Origin: Persicitalea jodogahamensis
GTDB lineage: Bacteria > Bacteroidota > Bacteroidia > Cytophagales > Spirosomataceae
DNA: 64,000 nt
Direction of reading: 5' to 3'
Assembly (NCBI RefSeq): GCF_014651615.1
Contig: NZ_BMXF01000001.1
Span: forward strand, 1,397,731 to 1,461,730
The notes under the pieces are model-generated. The model had not been told where the DNA came from and searched no databases. It saw nothing but the letters and a program-made list of their open reading frames with translations. Below are positions 25,361 to 33,652 of the stretch, one piece after another (the stretch's first letter is position 1; the number at the start of each line of letters is the position of its first letter). Both the position numbers and the translations under genes were made by a program.

Positions 25361-26614
25361 CTAACTCCGTACCGCTTCCAGATTAAACAGATCGTTCAGT
25401 ACGTCGATCAGCGTTTCGGCTTCGCCGCGTTTGCAGGCAGCTTTGAGTTGCAGCACAGGTAGTTTGATGATTTTCTGCATCATGCTGGACGTGATTTTGT
25501 CCATTTTGGCGGCTTCCTCTTCCGAGAGTTGTTTAGTGAAGCGGGCCATCTCCTCCTGCCGAATTTGTTCCAGCGCATTTTTGAGTTTATTGATCGTCGG
25601 CGAAACAACCATTTCCTTCGACCAATCGTTGAACTCAGTCACTGATTCGTCGATGATGGCTTCCACCGTCGGCACAGCTTCCATACGGCGGGCCAAAGCA
25701 GCGTTGGCGCGACTGCGAACGGTGTCTATGTTGTAGAGCATCACACCGGGTAGTTGCTCCACTTCCGGCTCCACGCTCCGTGGTACCGCCAGGTCAATGA
25801 AGTACTTGTAGGTAAGTCCGTTTAGTGCCTGCACCATTTGCTTGGTGAAAAATGGCTGGCCGCTCTGAATGGAAGTGATGATGATGTCGGCGCGGGAAAG
25901 TTCTGCGTCAAGGTCAGCAAAATCAGCCACCCGGAACTGCCCGGTGGCTGCCAGCGCCTCAGCCTTGGCACGGGTGCGGTTGATGAGCGTAATATCTGCG
26001 TCGCCTTTCTGGGCTAAATTCTTACATACATCCGCTCCGATCTCGCCCAGGCCGACGACAAGAACTTTGGGCGCAATGGCCAGGGTTTCCACCAGCTCGA
26101 CGGCAGCGTACGAAACCGAAGCCGCACCGTCGCGGAAAGAGGTTTCCTGGGCCACACGCTTGTTGGCAAAGAAAATCGTATGCAACAACCGGTGCAGGAA
26201 CGGCCCTGCCATGTGCAAATCCGCCGACCACTGGTACGCTTGTTTGATCTGATTGGGGATCTGCATGTCGCCTACCACCTGAGAGTGCAGGCCAGTGGCC
26301 ACCTCGAACAAGTGTCGAACGGCGGCTTTACCTATTCGGTAATGCTCGAAGTATTCGTGGAAAGATGCGGGATCGGCAATACCTTTTTGGATGAGCAACA
26401 GTTTGACCAACTCACTATTCAGGTCCTGCGGGGAAGTATAGTAGATCTCGGTACGATTGCACGTGGACACGACCAGGACGTCGGACAACTCGAAGAAGTC
26501 TTTCAGCCTCAACATCAGGGCCTTGGCTTCTTCTTCATTCAGGGCAATCTGCTCTCTGATTTCCAGAGGAGCGGTTCGGTATGAGATACTTATGGACTTG
26601 AACTGTTGGTACAT
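25361..26614 (-). CDS. hemA: Glutamyl-tRNA reductase
   Basis: The protein has 417 residues from the ATG at 26614. The frame is open to a TTG at 26641, but the ATG gives the family-like N-terminus MYQQFKSISISYRTAPLEIRE. The nucleophilic cysteine is in VVSTCNRTEIY (Cys52 from this start), the NADPH-binding motif is VLVVGLGEIGADV and the C-terminal dimerisation helix follows. It reduces glutamyl-tRNA(Glu) to glutamate-1-semialdehyde, the first committed step of C5-pathway haem synthesis. No other hem gene is adjacent. Confidence 0.95.
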   Translation of the reverse strand: MYQQFKSISISYRTAPLEIREQIALNEEEAKALMLRLKDFFELSDVLVVSTCNRTEIYYTSPQDLNSELVKLLLIQKGIADPASFHEYFEHYRIGKAAVRHLFEVATGLHSQVVGDMQIPNQIKQAYQWSADLHMAGPFLHRLLHTIFFANKRVAQETSFRDGAASVSYAAVELVETLAIAPKVLVVGLGEIGADVCKNLAQKGDADITLINRTRAKAEALAATGQFRVADFADLDAELSRADIIITSIQSGQPFFTKQMVQALNGLTYKYFIDLAVPRSVEPEVEQLPGVMLYNIDTVRSRANAALARRMEAVPTVEAIIDESVTEFNDWSKEMVVSPTINKLKNALEQIRQEEMARFTKQLSEEEAAKMDKITSSMMQKIIKLPVLQLKAACKRGEAETLIDVLNDLFNLEAVRS

Positions 26615-26753
26615 TGGGGTCAATCTGAATTGCGGGAACAAATTTACGTTACAATCCTTACAATAGGAAACGGGAGTCGCAGCGTATAAGTTTATTTAGA
26701 AGGCATATAAATTGTTCTTATAAATTTCTGCTAATTTCACAGGAAATCTGCCT

Positions 26754-26801
26754 GTAAAACATGACCATCATCATGTTTTACCCTGATTGTCGCGGTAAAA
26801 C
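26754..26801. promoter_or_regulatory. Inverted repeat upstream of the histidine kinase gene
   Basis: GTAAAACATGA (26754-26764) and TCATGTTTTAC (26771-26781) form a perfect 11-bp inverted repeat around CCATCA. The 7-mer GTAAAAC recurs at 26795-26801, seven bases before the start codon at 26808. It could be an operator for a dimeric regulator or a stem-loop in the 5' untranslated region. No T-tract follows, so it is not a classic terminator. Confidence 0.55.
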
Positions 26802-26807
26802 TTATTT

Positions 26808-28082
26808 ATGAAACAAGCCACCCAAGCAAAACCCAAACCCAGTAAGGAAGGCTCGCAGCCAATGGCATGGCTCAATAGCCTGCGGCTGAAACGTTCGCTG
26901 CTGGATTCGTACGGACGCAAGAACACCTACAAAATTGCAATCGGAATCAACCTCTTTTTAATCAGCCTGGGATCGCTCTTTTACACTAACGATCTGGTGG
27001 GCAAGCTGGAAGAACGAGAATTGCGGCAGGTCAAACTCTTCGCCGAGTCGCTGCGCTATGCCATCAACAGCGATTACGATGAAGACCTGAACGGTATTAT
27101 GGAGATGATCCGCGAAGCCAACACTTTTTACGAAATCCCGGCCATTTATCTCGACGAGAACAATATGCCGGCGGCCCACAATAACCTTTCTTTCCCTAAA
27201 AACCCCTCGCCCGAAACACAAGAGAGAATCATCACGGAGAACCTGGCCACCATGAAAGAGGAACATGCTCCCATTCCGGTCGAGATCGGCGAAGGGCGGC
27301 AGGGCTATGTCTACTACTCTAACTCTTTCTTGCTTACGCAACTCCGATACTACCCCTACATACAGCTATCGGGAATTTTTATCGTCGGCTTTTTGGCCTA
27401 TCTGGCGTTCAGTTCGGCGCGGAAGGCCGAGCAGAATCAGGTGTGGGTGGGCTTGGCGAAGGAAACAGCCCATCAGCTGGGCACGCCGCTATCGTCGCTA
27501 ATGGCCTGGACGGAATATTTTCGCGCTGATCCTGACATGGACCCTTCCATCGCCGAGGAAATAGAGAAGGACGTACAGCGGCTGGAAATGATTACTACGC
27601 GCTTTTCCAACATTGGTTCCGTGCCCACGTTAAAGGAAGAGGAGGTTGCCAAAGTAGTCTCGAACTTCATCAGTTATTTGCAAAAGCGGGTTTCGTCCAA
27701 GGTTGCTTTTTTTATCAACGACGAACTCCCCGAAGGGCAGATGGTACTTCTCAACAAGAATCTTTTCGAATGGGTAGTGGAGAATATCTGCAAAAATGCG
27801 GTGGACGCTATGAAGGGTGTGGGCGAAATACGAATTACGCTCAAACCCATGCTTGCTCAAAACGAGGTGATTATCGACATTCAGGATAATGGCAAAGGGA
27901 TGAGTAAAACCAATGCCGCCAAGATATTTCGACCAGGATTCAGTACTAAGAAACGGGGATGGGGGCTAGGCCTGACGCTGGCCAAGCGAATCATTGAAAT
28001 CTACCACAGCGGAAAACTATTCGTCAAAAATTCCGAACCGGGAAAGGGAACAACTTTCCGGATTGTGATGAAAATAGCCTGA
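26808..28082 (+). CDS. Sensor histidine kinase
   Basis: The protein has 424 residues. Membrane helices at about 41-59 and 183-203 flank a periplasmic region of some 120 residues. The cytoplasmic part has the phosphoacceptor His222 in AKETAHQLGTPLSSLMAW, an H-box variant typical of Bacteroidota, then the N box VVENICKNAVDAM, G1 DNGKGM, F box FRPGFSTKK and G2 WGLGLTLAKRI. No HAMP or PAS domain is evident. It autophosphorylates and passes phosphate to a response regulator. The nearest candidate is the NtrC-like protein at 29.9-31.1 kb, which is on the other strand, so the pairing is only inference. Confidence 0.92.
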   Translation: MKQATQAKPKPSKEGSQPMAWLNSLRLKRSLLDSYGRKNTYKIAIGINLFLISLGSLFYTNDLVGKLEERELRQVKLFAESLRYAINSDYDEDLNGIMEMIREANTFYEIPAIYLDENNMPAAHNNLSFPKNPSPETQERIITENLATMKEEHAPIPVEIGEGRQGYVYYSNSFLLTQLRYYPYIQLSGIFIVGFLAYLAFSSARKAEQNQVWVGLAKETAHQLGTPLSSLMAWTEYFRADPDMDPSIAEEIEKDVQRLEMITTRFSNIGSVPTLKEEEVAKVVSNFISYLQKRVSSKVAFFINDELPEGQMVLLNKNLFEWVVENICKNAVDAMKGVGEIRITLKPMLAQNEVIIDIQDNGKGMSKTNAAKIFRPGFSTKKRGWGLGLTLAKRIIEIYHSGKLFVKNSEPGKGTTFRIVMKIA

Positions 28083-28159
28083 CGTTCAGAGTTCTGATTG
28101 AAGTGCAGGTCACGTTAGGACGCCGATTGCTGAAGATATTTTGACTTTGTGGTTTCTTG

Positions 28160-28699
28160 CTATTGCTCCAAATGTACCGAAATGGTATCTGTCTCTATGG
28201 TATTACTGACGTTGAAGGCACGATCGCGGATGCGAACGCGGAACTTGACGGTAGTCAGTTTGGCGAAGCGCGACGCGGGAAGCGTTTGGCGGAAGTCAAG
28301 CTTTCCTTTAATGGGGCCGGGCTTGCCGTCGCGCTTTAAGATGTCGAAGAATAATTTATCAAAAACGGATACTGGCCGTACTTTGAAAGTGCCGTCTTTC
28401 TGTTTTTCCAAAACCGTAATCTCATAATTCCCCCATTCTTTGTAGATCGTATTGAGCTTGGTGGTATCGCTGCGATCTTCAGGTGAGATGCCCAAGTCAC
28501 CGTCACCATCTTCGAAATCGACTGTGATGACAATGGAATCGGCGTATGTTTGAGAAAAGCTGTCGAAAATAGTTAATGTGTCCACACTGTTGAAGCGAAT
28601 ACTGGGCGTGTTATCGAAATTAGGTGTATCGACACAGCCACTGAGCGTTAGGCCGATGCCGATAACAAGAAAAAATCCTACGCCGAGAAGATTACGCAT
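28160..28699 (-). CDS. Hypothetical lipoprotein
   Basis: The protein has 179 residues with a lipoprotein signal: hydrophobic residues 4-20 and lipobox LSGC (Cys22). The mature part is beta-rich with an acidic loop (DFEDGDGDLGISPEDRSD) that resembles the DGDGDLG motif of many Bacteroidota lipoproteins and may bind calcium. The C-terminal half (FAKLTTVKFRVRIRDRAFNVSNTIETDTI) looks like an immunoglobulin-type domain. It is probably exposed at the periplasm or surface. I do not recognise a functional family. It is divergent from the LuxE-like gene. Confidence 0.72.
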   Translation of the reverse strand: MRNLLGVGFFLVIGIGLTLSGCVDTPNFDNTPSIRFNSVDTLTIFDSFSQTYADSIVITVDFEDGDGDLGISPEDRSDTTKLNTIYKEWGNYEITVLEKQKDGTFKVRPVSVFDKLFFDILKRDGKPGPIKGKLDFRQTLPASRFAKLTTVKFRVRIRDRAFNVSNTIETDTISVHLEQ

Positions 28700-28737
28700 G
28701 TGTTATATTTGAAGATTGATTCACGAAAATAACTGGA

Positions 28738-29805
28738 TTGGAATCGTCAGACAACAATTCCCTGGAAGAAATCAGGCAGGAACTCCGGCGGCAGATTCTG
28801 GCGGTGACGCCCGGCGACTTTGAGGAAGTGGCATTGCGGGTTTTTCGCTATCAGGCCGAACATAACCCTGTTTACCGGGCTTACCTTTCTCACTTAAACC
28901 TAAATATTGACCGCCTGGAACGGCTGGCAGAGGTCCCTCATCTCCCCATACAATTCTTCAAGCACCACACTATCCGAACCGGCCAGCCGCCCCGTCCGGC
29001 GGTCAAATTCGAAAGCAGCGGCACTACCGGCATAACGACCAGCGCCCATACACTCTACGATGCTTCCCTCTATCAATCCCTCAGTCAGTGCATTTTCGAG
29101 CAGCAGTACGGGCCTCTCAGTCATTTCCACATCTTAGCCCTGCTACCTTCGTACCTTGAACGAAACAACTCGTCTTTGGTATATATGGTTCGGCATTTTA
29201 TTGAGCAATCTGATTCAATTTTTTCTGGATTCTACCTGCACGACATTGGGGCTCTGACCGACCAACTACGAAAAATTGCTGGAAATGAGGGGATAAGCAA
29301 AGCGGGTAAAAGAAAAGTACTTGTTCTGGGCGTCACCTTTGCCTTACTGGATTGGGCGGAAAGCGGTGAGGATTTTTCCTACTTACGAGAGATCCCCGAG
29401 TTCATCGTCATGGAAACGGGCGGAATGAAGGGCCGCCGCCGCGAAATGCTGCGTGAAGAAGTACACGATATTCTGATCCAAAATCTGAACTTACCCGTCA
29501 TCCATTCCGAATATGGCATGACCGAACTCCTTTCCCAGGCTTACTCACCCGGTGAAGGTCTTTTCCACCCCGGCGCCACGATGCGTGTTTTACTGCGCGA
29601 CCCCAATGACCCGTTTGACATCCACCCGCATGGGCAATTCAGCGGTACGGGTGGGGTCAATGTCGTGGATCTTGCCAATCTTGACACGTGCAGCTTTATC
29701 GAAACCCAGGATTTGGGACGGTTTGGTGAGGAAGCCGAAACCTTTTATATCATGGGACGCTTCGACAACTCCGACGTACGGGGGTGCAGTCTTATGGTAG
29801 TTTAG
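28738..29805 (+). CDS. LuxE-like acyl-protein synthetase / acyl-activating enzyme
   Basis: The protein has 355 residues from a TTG at 28738, which is 38 bases from the divergent lipoprotein start. The adenylate-forming phosphate loop is FESSGTTGITTSAH near residue 90; the later IVMETGGMKGRRREM and HSEYGMTELLSQAY blocks are typical of the LuxE/PaaK branch of ANL enzymes. LuxE activates a fatty acid as acyl-AMP and holds it as a thioester for reduction to aldehyde. Here there is no luxC, luxD or luciferase gene, so the acid and acceptor are unknown. The length matches LuxE. Confidence 0.85.
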   Translation: MESSDNNSLEEIRQELRRQILAVTPGDFEEVALRVFRYQAEHNPVYRAYLSHLNLNIDRLERLAEVPHLPIQFFKHHTIRTGQPPRPAVKFESSGTTGITTSAHTLYDASLYQSLSQCIFEQQYGPLSHFHILALLPSYLERNNSSLVYMVRHFIEQSDSIFSGFYLHDIGALTDQLRKIAGNEGISKAGKRKVLVLGVTFALLDWAESGEDFSYLREIPEFIVMETGGMKGRRREMLREEVHDILIQNLNLPVIHSEYGMTELLSQAYSPGEGLFHPGATMRVLLRDPNDPFDIHPHGQFSGTGGVNVVDLANLDTCSFIETQDLGRFGEEAETFYIMGRFDNSDVRGCSLMVV

Positions 29806-29895
29806 ATATCCGGGCGCGGAGATTTTTAGCTGTTCATGCTGAGTCTAGGACAAACGGACGGCCAAAGCCTAAACAACCAATCATCTAAGCAAAAA

Positions 29896-31056
29896 CTACA
29901 TTTGCCTTGCGTGCATCTTCGTGTCTTCTACGTCAATGATATCACCGCACATGATTACCAGGCGTTCCACTACGTTGCGCAGTTCGCGTACATTTCCAGT
30001 CCAGGGGAGGGTCTGGAGATAAGCCATGCCCTCTGGGGTGATGCGTTTGGCCGAATCATGGTACTCCTCGGCCACGTCATGCAAAAATTTATTGACCAGC
30101 AAAGGAATGTCTTCCCGGCGTTCGGCAAGAGAAGGTACCTGAATCACGATCACGCTCAGACGATGGAAAAGGTCTTCCCGGAAATTGCCTTCCTGAATTT
30201 CCTTTCGCAGATCCTTATTGGTCGCCGCGATCACCCGCACATTGACCTTTACTTCCTTTTCGCCACCTACGCGGGTAATTTTGTTTTCCTGCAAAGCGCG
30301 CAACACCTTCGCCTGCGCCGAAAGGCTCATGTCTCCGATTTCGTCGAGGAAGATTGTCCCACCGCTGGCTTGCTCAAATTTGCCTATGCGTTGCTTTATG
30401 GCCGAAGTGAACGATCCCTTTTCGTGACCAAATAACTCACTTTCGATCAGTTCACCGGGAATTGCCGCGCAGTTGACTTCCACCAGCGACATGTGAGCAC
30501 GGGAACTTTTGTTATGGATCTGCTTGGCAACGAGTTCTTTACCTGATCCATTCGGCCCCGTTACAAGTACACGGGCTTCTGTAGGCGCCACGCGCTCAAC
30601 CGACTGCTTGACGCGCCGGATCGCCTCCGAATCCCCAACCATTTCGTTGAGCTTGTAGATTCGCTTGCGCAGCTCGTTGGATTCATATTTCAGCTCATAC
30701 TTTTCGATGGCATTCCGGACGCTTACCAGCAGGCGGTTGAGATCAGGCGGTTTGTTGACGAAATCGTGGGCACCCTGGCGCGTTGCTTCCATCGCGGTGT
30801 CGGTGCTGCCGTGAGCCGTTATCATGATAAACTGGGTGCTTCTTTCGGATTCCACCGATTTCTTCAACAGCTCCAGTCCGGTCATCTTGGGCATGTTCAA
30901 GTCGCAAAGCGCTACGTGGTACTCTTCCTTTTTTATTTTGGCAAGGCCTTCTTCACCATCTTTGGCCTCGTCCACTTCGTAGCCTTCGTACTCCAAAATA
31001 TCGCGAAGGGCTTCGCGTATATTGTCTTCATCATCCACGATGATTATTTTGACCAT
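29896..31056 (-). CDS. NtrC-like response regulator lacking a DNA-binding domain
   Basis: The protein has 386 residues. The receiver domain has acidic residues DDE at 8-10, phosphoacceptor Asp52 (CDLNMPKMTG) and Lys102. The AAA+ domain follows with a modified Walker A GPNGSGKE (167-174; usual form GESGTGKE), GSFTSA at 214-219 where sigma-54 activators have GAFTGA, and Walker B GTIFLDEIGD (233-242). The sequence stops soon after VRELRNVVERLVIM, so the C-terminal Fis-type helix-turn-helix is absent. It may therefore act from solution, through a partner, or not through sigma-54 at all. The nearest kinase gene is at 26.8-28.1 kb. Confidence 0.88.
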   Translation of the reverse strand: MVKIIIVDDEDNIREALRDILEYEGYEVDEAKDGEEGLAKIKKEEYHVALCDLNMPKMTGLELLKKSVESERSTQFIMITAHGSTDTAMEATRQGAHDFVNKPPDLNRLLVSVRNAIEKYELKYESNELRKRIYKLNEMVGDSEAIRRVKQSVERVAPTEARVLVTGPNGSGKELVAKQIHNKSSRAHMSLVEVNCAAIPGELIESELFGHEKGSFTSAIKQRIGKFEQASGGTIFLDEIGDMSLSAQAKVLRALQENKITRVGGEKEVKVNVRVIAATNKDLRKEIQEGNFREDLFHRLSVIVIQVPSLAERREDIPLLVNKFLHDVAEEYHDSAKRITPEGMAYLQTLPWTGNVRELRNVVERLVIMCGDIIDVEDTKMHARQM

Positions 31057-31192
31057 AAGTAAGGGATGCAGGATTGATTTTGATTATCACTTTTTCAAAA
31101 ATAGAAAACATTAAGCGTTCTACCCGTTTCGTGCTTTACTTTCTTTTCTCTTGTCTATTTCTGTTTCGGCCGGTGGCGGAGCTCCCGAACTG

Positions 31193-32443
31193 TCAATCGA
31201 AGCAGGTCAGGTCCTTATGTTTTTCCTTGATTTCCCAGTCAAGGTTTGCATTCTCCAGGTTGATTTTCCAGCACTCCTCCATGACTGTGGTGTCTTCCAG
31301 ATCACGGTACGTAGCGGTAAGGCGCGCCCCTTCCAGTTGCAGATGACAAAACCCGTTGTATCCCAACTCGTGTCGTTTGATACGGGTGCGGACGCGGCGG
31401 TCGTAAAAAGCCAGTTTATCGGCTTCTTTGTCGTTATGCGGCATTTTTGTCTCTACGGGCATCCCGCCGTGGCCAATGCATCGGCCGTAAGCCTGCAGCT
31501 CACTCCGATTCTGGCCCAGGTGGTAGCCGACCAGACGATGATCATGGCCCCATATCCAGACCACGGGCCGGGCGGCCTCGCCCAGCAACTCACACAATTG
31601 CTCGCCCGGTTTGAAGTAATCCTCCCGGAAGGCTGAGATGTAAGGATGATGGCTCAGGAAAACCAGTCCCCGCTTGTCGTTGGGGTCATTCAGTTTCACC
31701 ACGTCGCGTAGCCAGGCCATCTGTTCATCGCGCAGGTGGCAGTCCGGTGGTGAAAGTACTTCCAGAAAAGGCCGTCCTACGGAAGTGTAGCCTGTGTCCA
31801 GGCCGATGATTCTCCAATGTTCGTTTTCCAGGCAAAAGAAAGCCGCCCGCTGCGATTTTTTGACACCATCCACATTGACGTACATGGCCGGGAGAAGACG
31901 CTGATAGTAAGCCGCGCCATTGGAGTACATTTCGTGATTGCCACAAAGTGCCAGACTGCCGGAAGCGCCGTAGTACCAGGAAGCGTAAGGGGCAGTGAAG
32001 TTTTCTTCCACCTCGTGCGGAGTCCCCACAAAATAGATGTCGCCCAGATGAATGGTATAGTCCGGTGCGTAGCGTGCCACTAAATGGGCTACTGCGTCAG
32101 ACTCGGTGGTGTCGCTGCCCCAGTCTGACAAAAGTGCCAAAGTGACCGTCTCGCGACTCGGAACGGAAGAAGTCAGTTGGTAAATGCCCCTGTCACCTTC
32201 GCTGGGATAGGCGTGGTAGGGGTGGCGCTTCCCGAAGCGGCTACGGAGGTAATGGTATACGAAACCAAAAATATTGGTGCTGAAAAATTCGGAAATAATG
32301 CGTGAGGCCGAAGAGGTGCGGGACACGTGTTCTTCAAATACCTTCTGTTGTGCCTTCGCGTGGTTTTCTACCTCAGAGTGACCTAGATCCAGGTATTTCT
32401 CGACTTTCTTTTCTGGTTTTTCGGCGGCGGAATGGGTGGGCAT
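31193..32443 (-). CDS. Calcineurin-like metallophosphoesterase
   Basis: The protein has 416 residues without a signal peptide. The dinuclear metal-site motifs appear in order: LSDWGSD near residue 100, HLGDIYFVG near 136, CGNHEMYS near 166, LSHHPYIS near 269 and WGHDHRL near 300. The N-terminal 85 residues are helical and charged (EKPEKKVEKYLDLGHSEVE). It should hydrolyse phosphate esters, but the substrate cannot be deduced; the layout is that of large Bacteroidota calcineurin-like enzymes. It stands alone and its promoter region is shared with the divergent EEP gene. Confidence 0.86.
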   Translation of the reverse strand: MPTHSAAEKPEKKVEKYLDLGHSEVENHAKAQQKVFEEHVSRTSSASRIISEFFSTNIFGFVYHYLRSRFGKRHPYHAYPSEGDRGIYQLTSSVPSRETVTLALLSDWGSDTTESDAVAHLVARYAPDYTIHLGDIYFVGTPHEVEENFTAPYASWYYGASGSLALCGNHEMYSNGAAYYQRLLPAMYVNVDGVKKSQRAAFFCLENEHWRIIGLDTGYTSVGRPFLEVLSPPDCHLRDEQMAWLRDVVKLNDPNDKRGLVFLSHHPYISAFREDYFKPGEQLCELLGEAARPVVWIWGHDHRLVGYHLGQNRSELQAYGRCIGHGGMPVETKMPHNDKEADKLAFYDRRVRTRIKRHELGYNGFCHLQLEGARLTATYRDLEDTTVMEECWKINLENANLDWEIKEKHKDLTCFD

Positions 32444-32567
32444 TAGTGAGCTGAATTGGAAAAAGGTACGTTTTCCGGGGCAATATAAGGATTAGTCGGG
32501 AGTAGCTTTCAGGAAGAAAATGGGAAATCCGTAGCTTTGTGTTTTACACGACTTTCCTTCAAACTGA

Positions 32568-33620
32568 ATGTACCTTTCCAATTTCCTGTATTTCACGGGA
32601 GGCATAATCATTCTCGCCACCCTGATTCCATTCATTCGCAGCGATTACTGGGTATTCAGAATATTCGAGTACCCTCGGGCTCAGAAGTGGTTTATCACCA
32701 CCCTGATATTGGCACTGTTCATTGCGCTGACCGATTTGCAGACCATTTACCAGTGGGGTTTTCTCGCCGCTTTGGTAGCTAATCTGGCGTATCTGACTTA
32801 TCAGATTTTCCCTTTCCTGCCCATCGCTTCCTTACAAATGAAATCTGCCGGACCAAACGCAGTAGATGGGTTTAGCCTGATGATTTCGAATGTCCTTCAA
32901 TACAATGAAGACTACGGCCGCCTATTGGCTCTCATAGATAGCCGTAATCCTGACATCATTGTTCTCTCTGAAACCGGTCATGACTGGGCAAAGGCTATGG
33001 AGGCGATACACGAGAACTACCCCTACCGGGAGTCCAAAGTACTTGATAATACCTACGGCATCATGCTCTTTTCTCGGCTGGAAATCACCGAAAGTGAAGT
33101 GCGTTATCTGGTGGAAAAAGATATTCCTTCCATTTTTGCCCTGATCAAGCTTGCCGACGGCAATCTGTTTCAACTCTTTTGCATTCATCCTACTCCGCCC
33201 GTCCCTGGCGAAAACGTCCGCTCCACCGAGAGGGACAAGGAGATACTGATGGTGGGGAAATTGGCTAAGAAATCGCCACTGCCCGTCATTGTCTCCGGCG
33301 ACCTCAACGATGTGGCGTGGAGCTACACCAACCAGCTTTTTCAGAACACCAGCGGACTGCTGGATCCGCGGCGGGGAAGAGGATTCTATAACACCTTTCA
33401 CGCCAAGTATCCGTTTTTCCGCTATCCGCTCGACCATATTTTCTGCTCGACCCATTTCCAGCTTATGGAAATCGAAAGACTGCCTTCCATCGGTTCCGAT
33501 CATTTTCCGATGTGGATTAAGCTGGCGTATGTACCTGTGGAAGCAAATGAACAGGAGACGCCCGACGCCGATGCGGAAGATGAAGAGCTGGCTGATGAGA
33601 AAATTTCCAAGCCTACCTGA
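32568..33620 (+). CDS. Membrane-anchored endonuclease/exonuclease/phosphatase (EEP) family protein
   Basis: The protein has 350 residues. Two or three membrane helices occupy residues 5-85, followed by an EEP domain with SNVLQYN, DIIVLSETG (catalytic Glu), FCIHPTPP (His), VIVSGDLNDVAW (Asp-Asn) and SDHFPMW (Asp-His). Such enzymes cleave phosphodiesters in nucleic acids or lipids; the membrane anchor puts the domain outside the cytoplasm. The last 20 residues are rich in Asp and Glu. A TAGCTTTG match to the Bacteroidota -7 element at 32532-32539 lies 28 bases before the start, without a clear -33 TTG. The gene converges on the T9SS lectin gene with 32 bases between the stops. Confidence 0.85.
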   Translation: MYLSNFLYFTGGIIILATLIPFIRSDYWVFRIFEYPRAQKWFITTLILALFIALTDLQTIYQWGFLAALVANLAYLTYQIFPFLPIASLQMKSAGPNAVDGFSLMISNVLQYNEDYGRLLALIDSRNPDIIVLSETGHDWAKAMEAIHENYPYRESKVLDNTYGIMLFSRLEITESEVRYLVEKDIPSIFALIKLADGNLFQLFCIHPTPPVPGENVRSTERDKEILMVGKLAKKSPLPVIVSGDLNDVAWSYTNQLFQNTSGLLDPRRGRGFYNTFHAKYPFFRYPLDHIFCSTHFQLMEIERLPSIGSDHFPMWIKLAYVPVEANEQETPDADAEDEELADEKISKPT

Positions 33621-33652
33621 CAGGGCAATGGATGGCATTCAGGATGGGCAAT

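Noticed and set aside
26808-31056. Histidine kinase and NtrC-like regulator as one two-component operon
   Set aside because: They are on opposite strands with a lipoprotein and a LuxE-like gene between them, so pairing is possible but not supported by layout.
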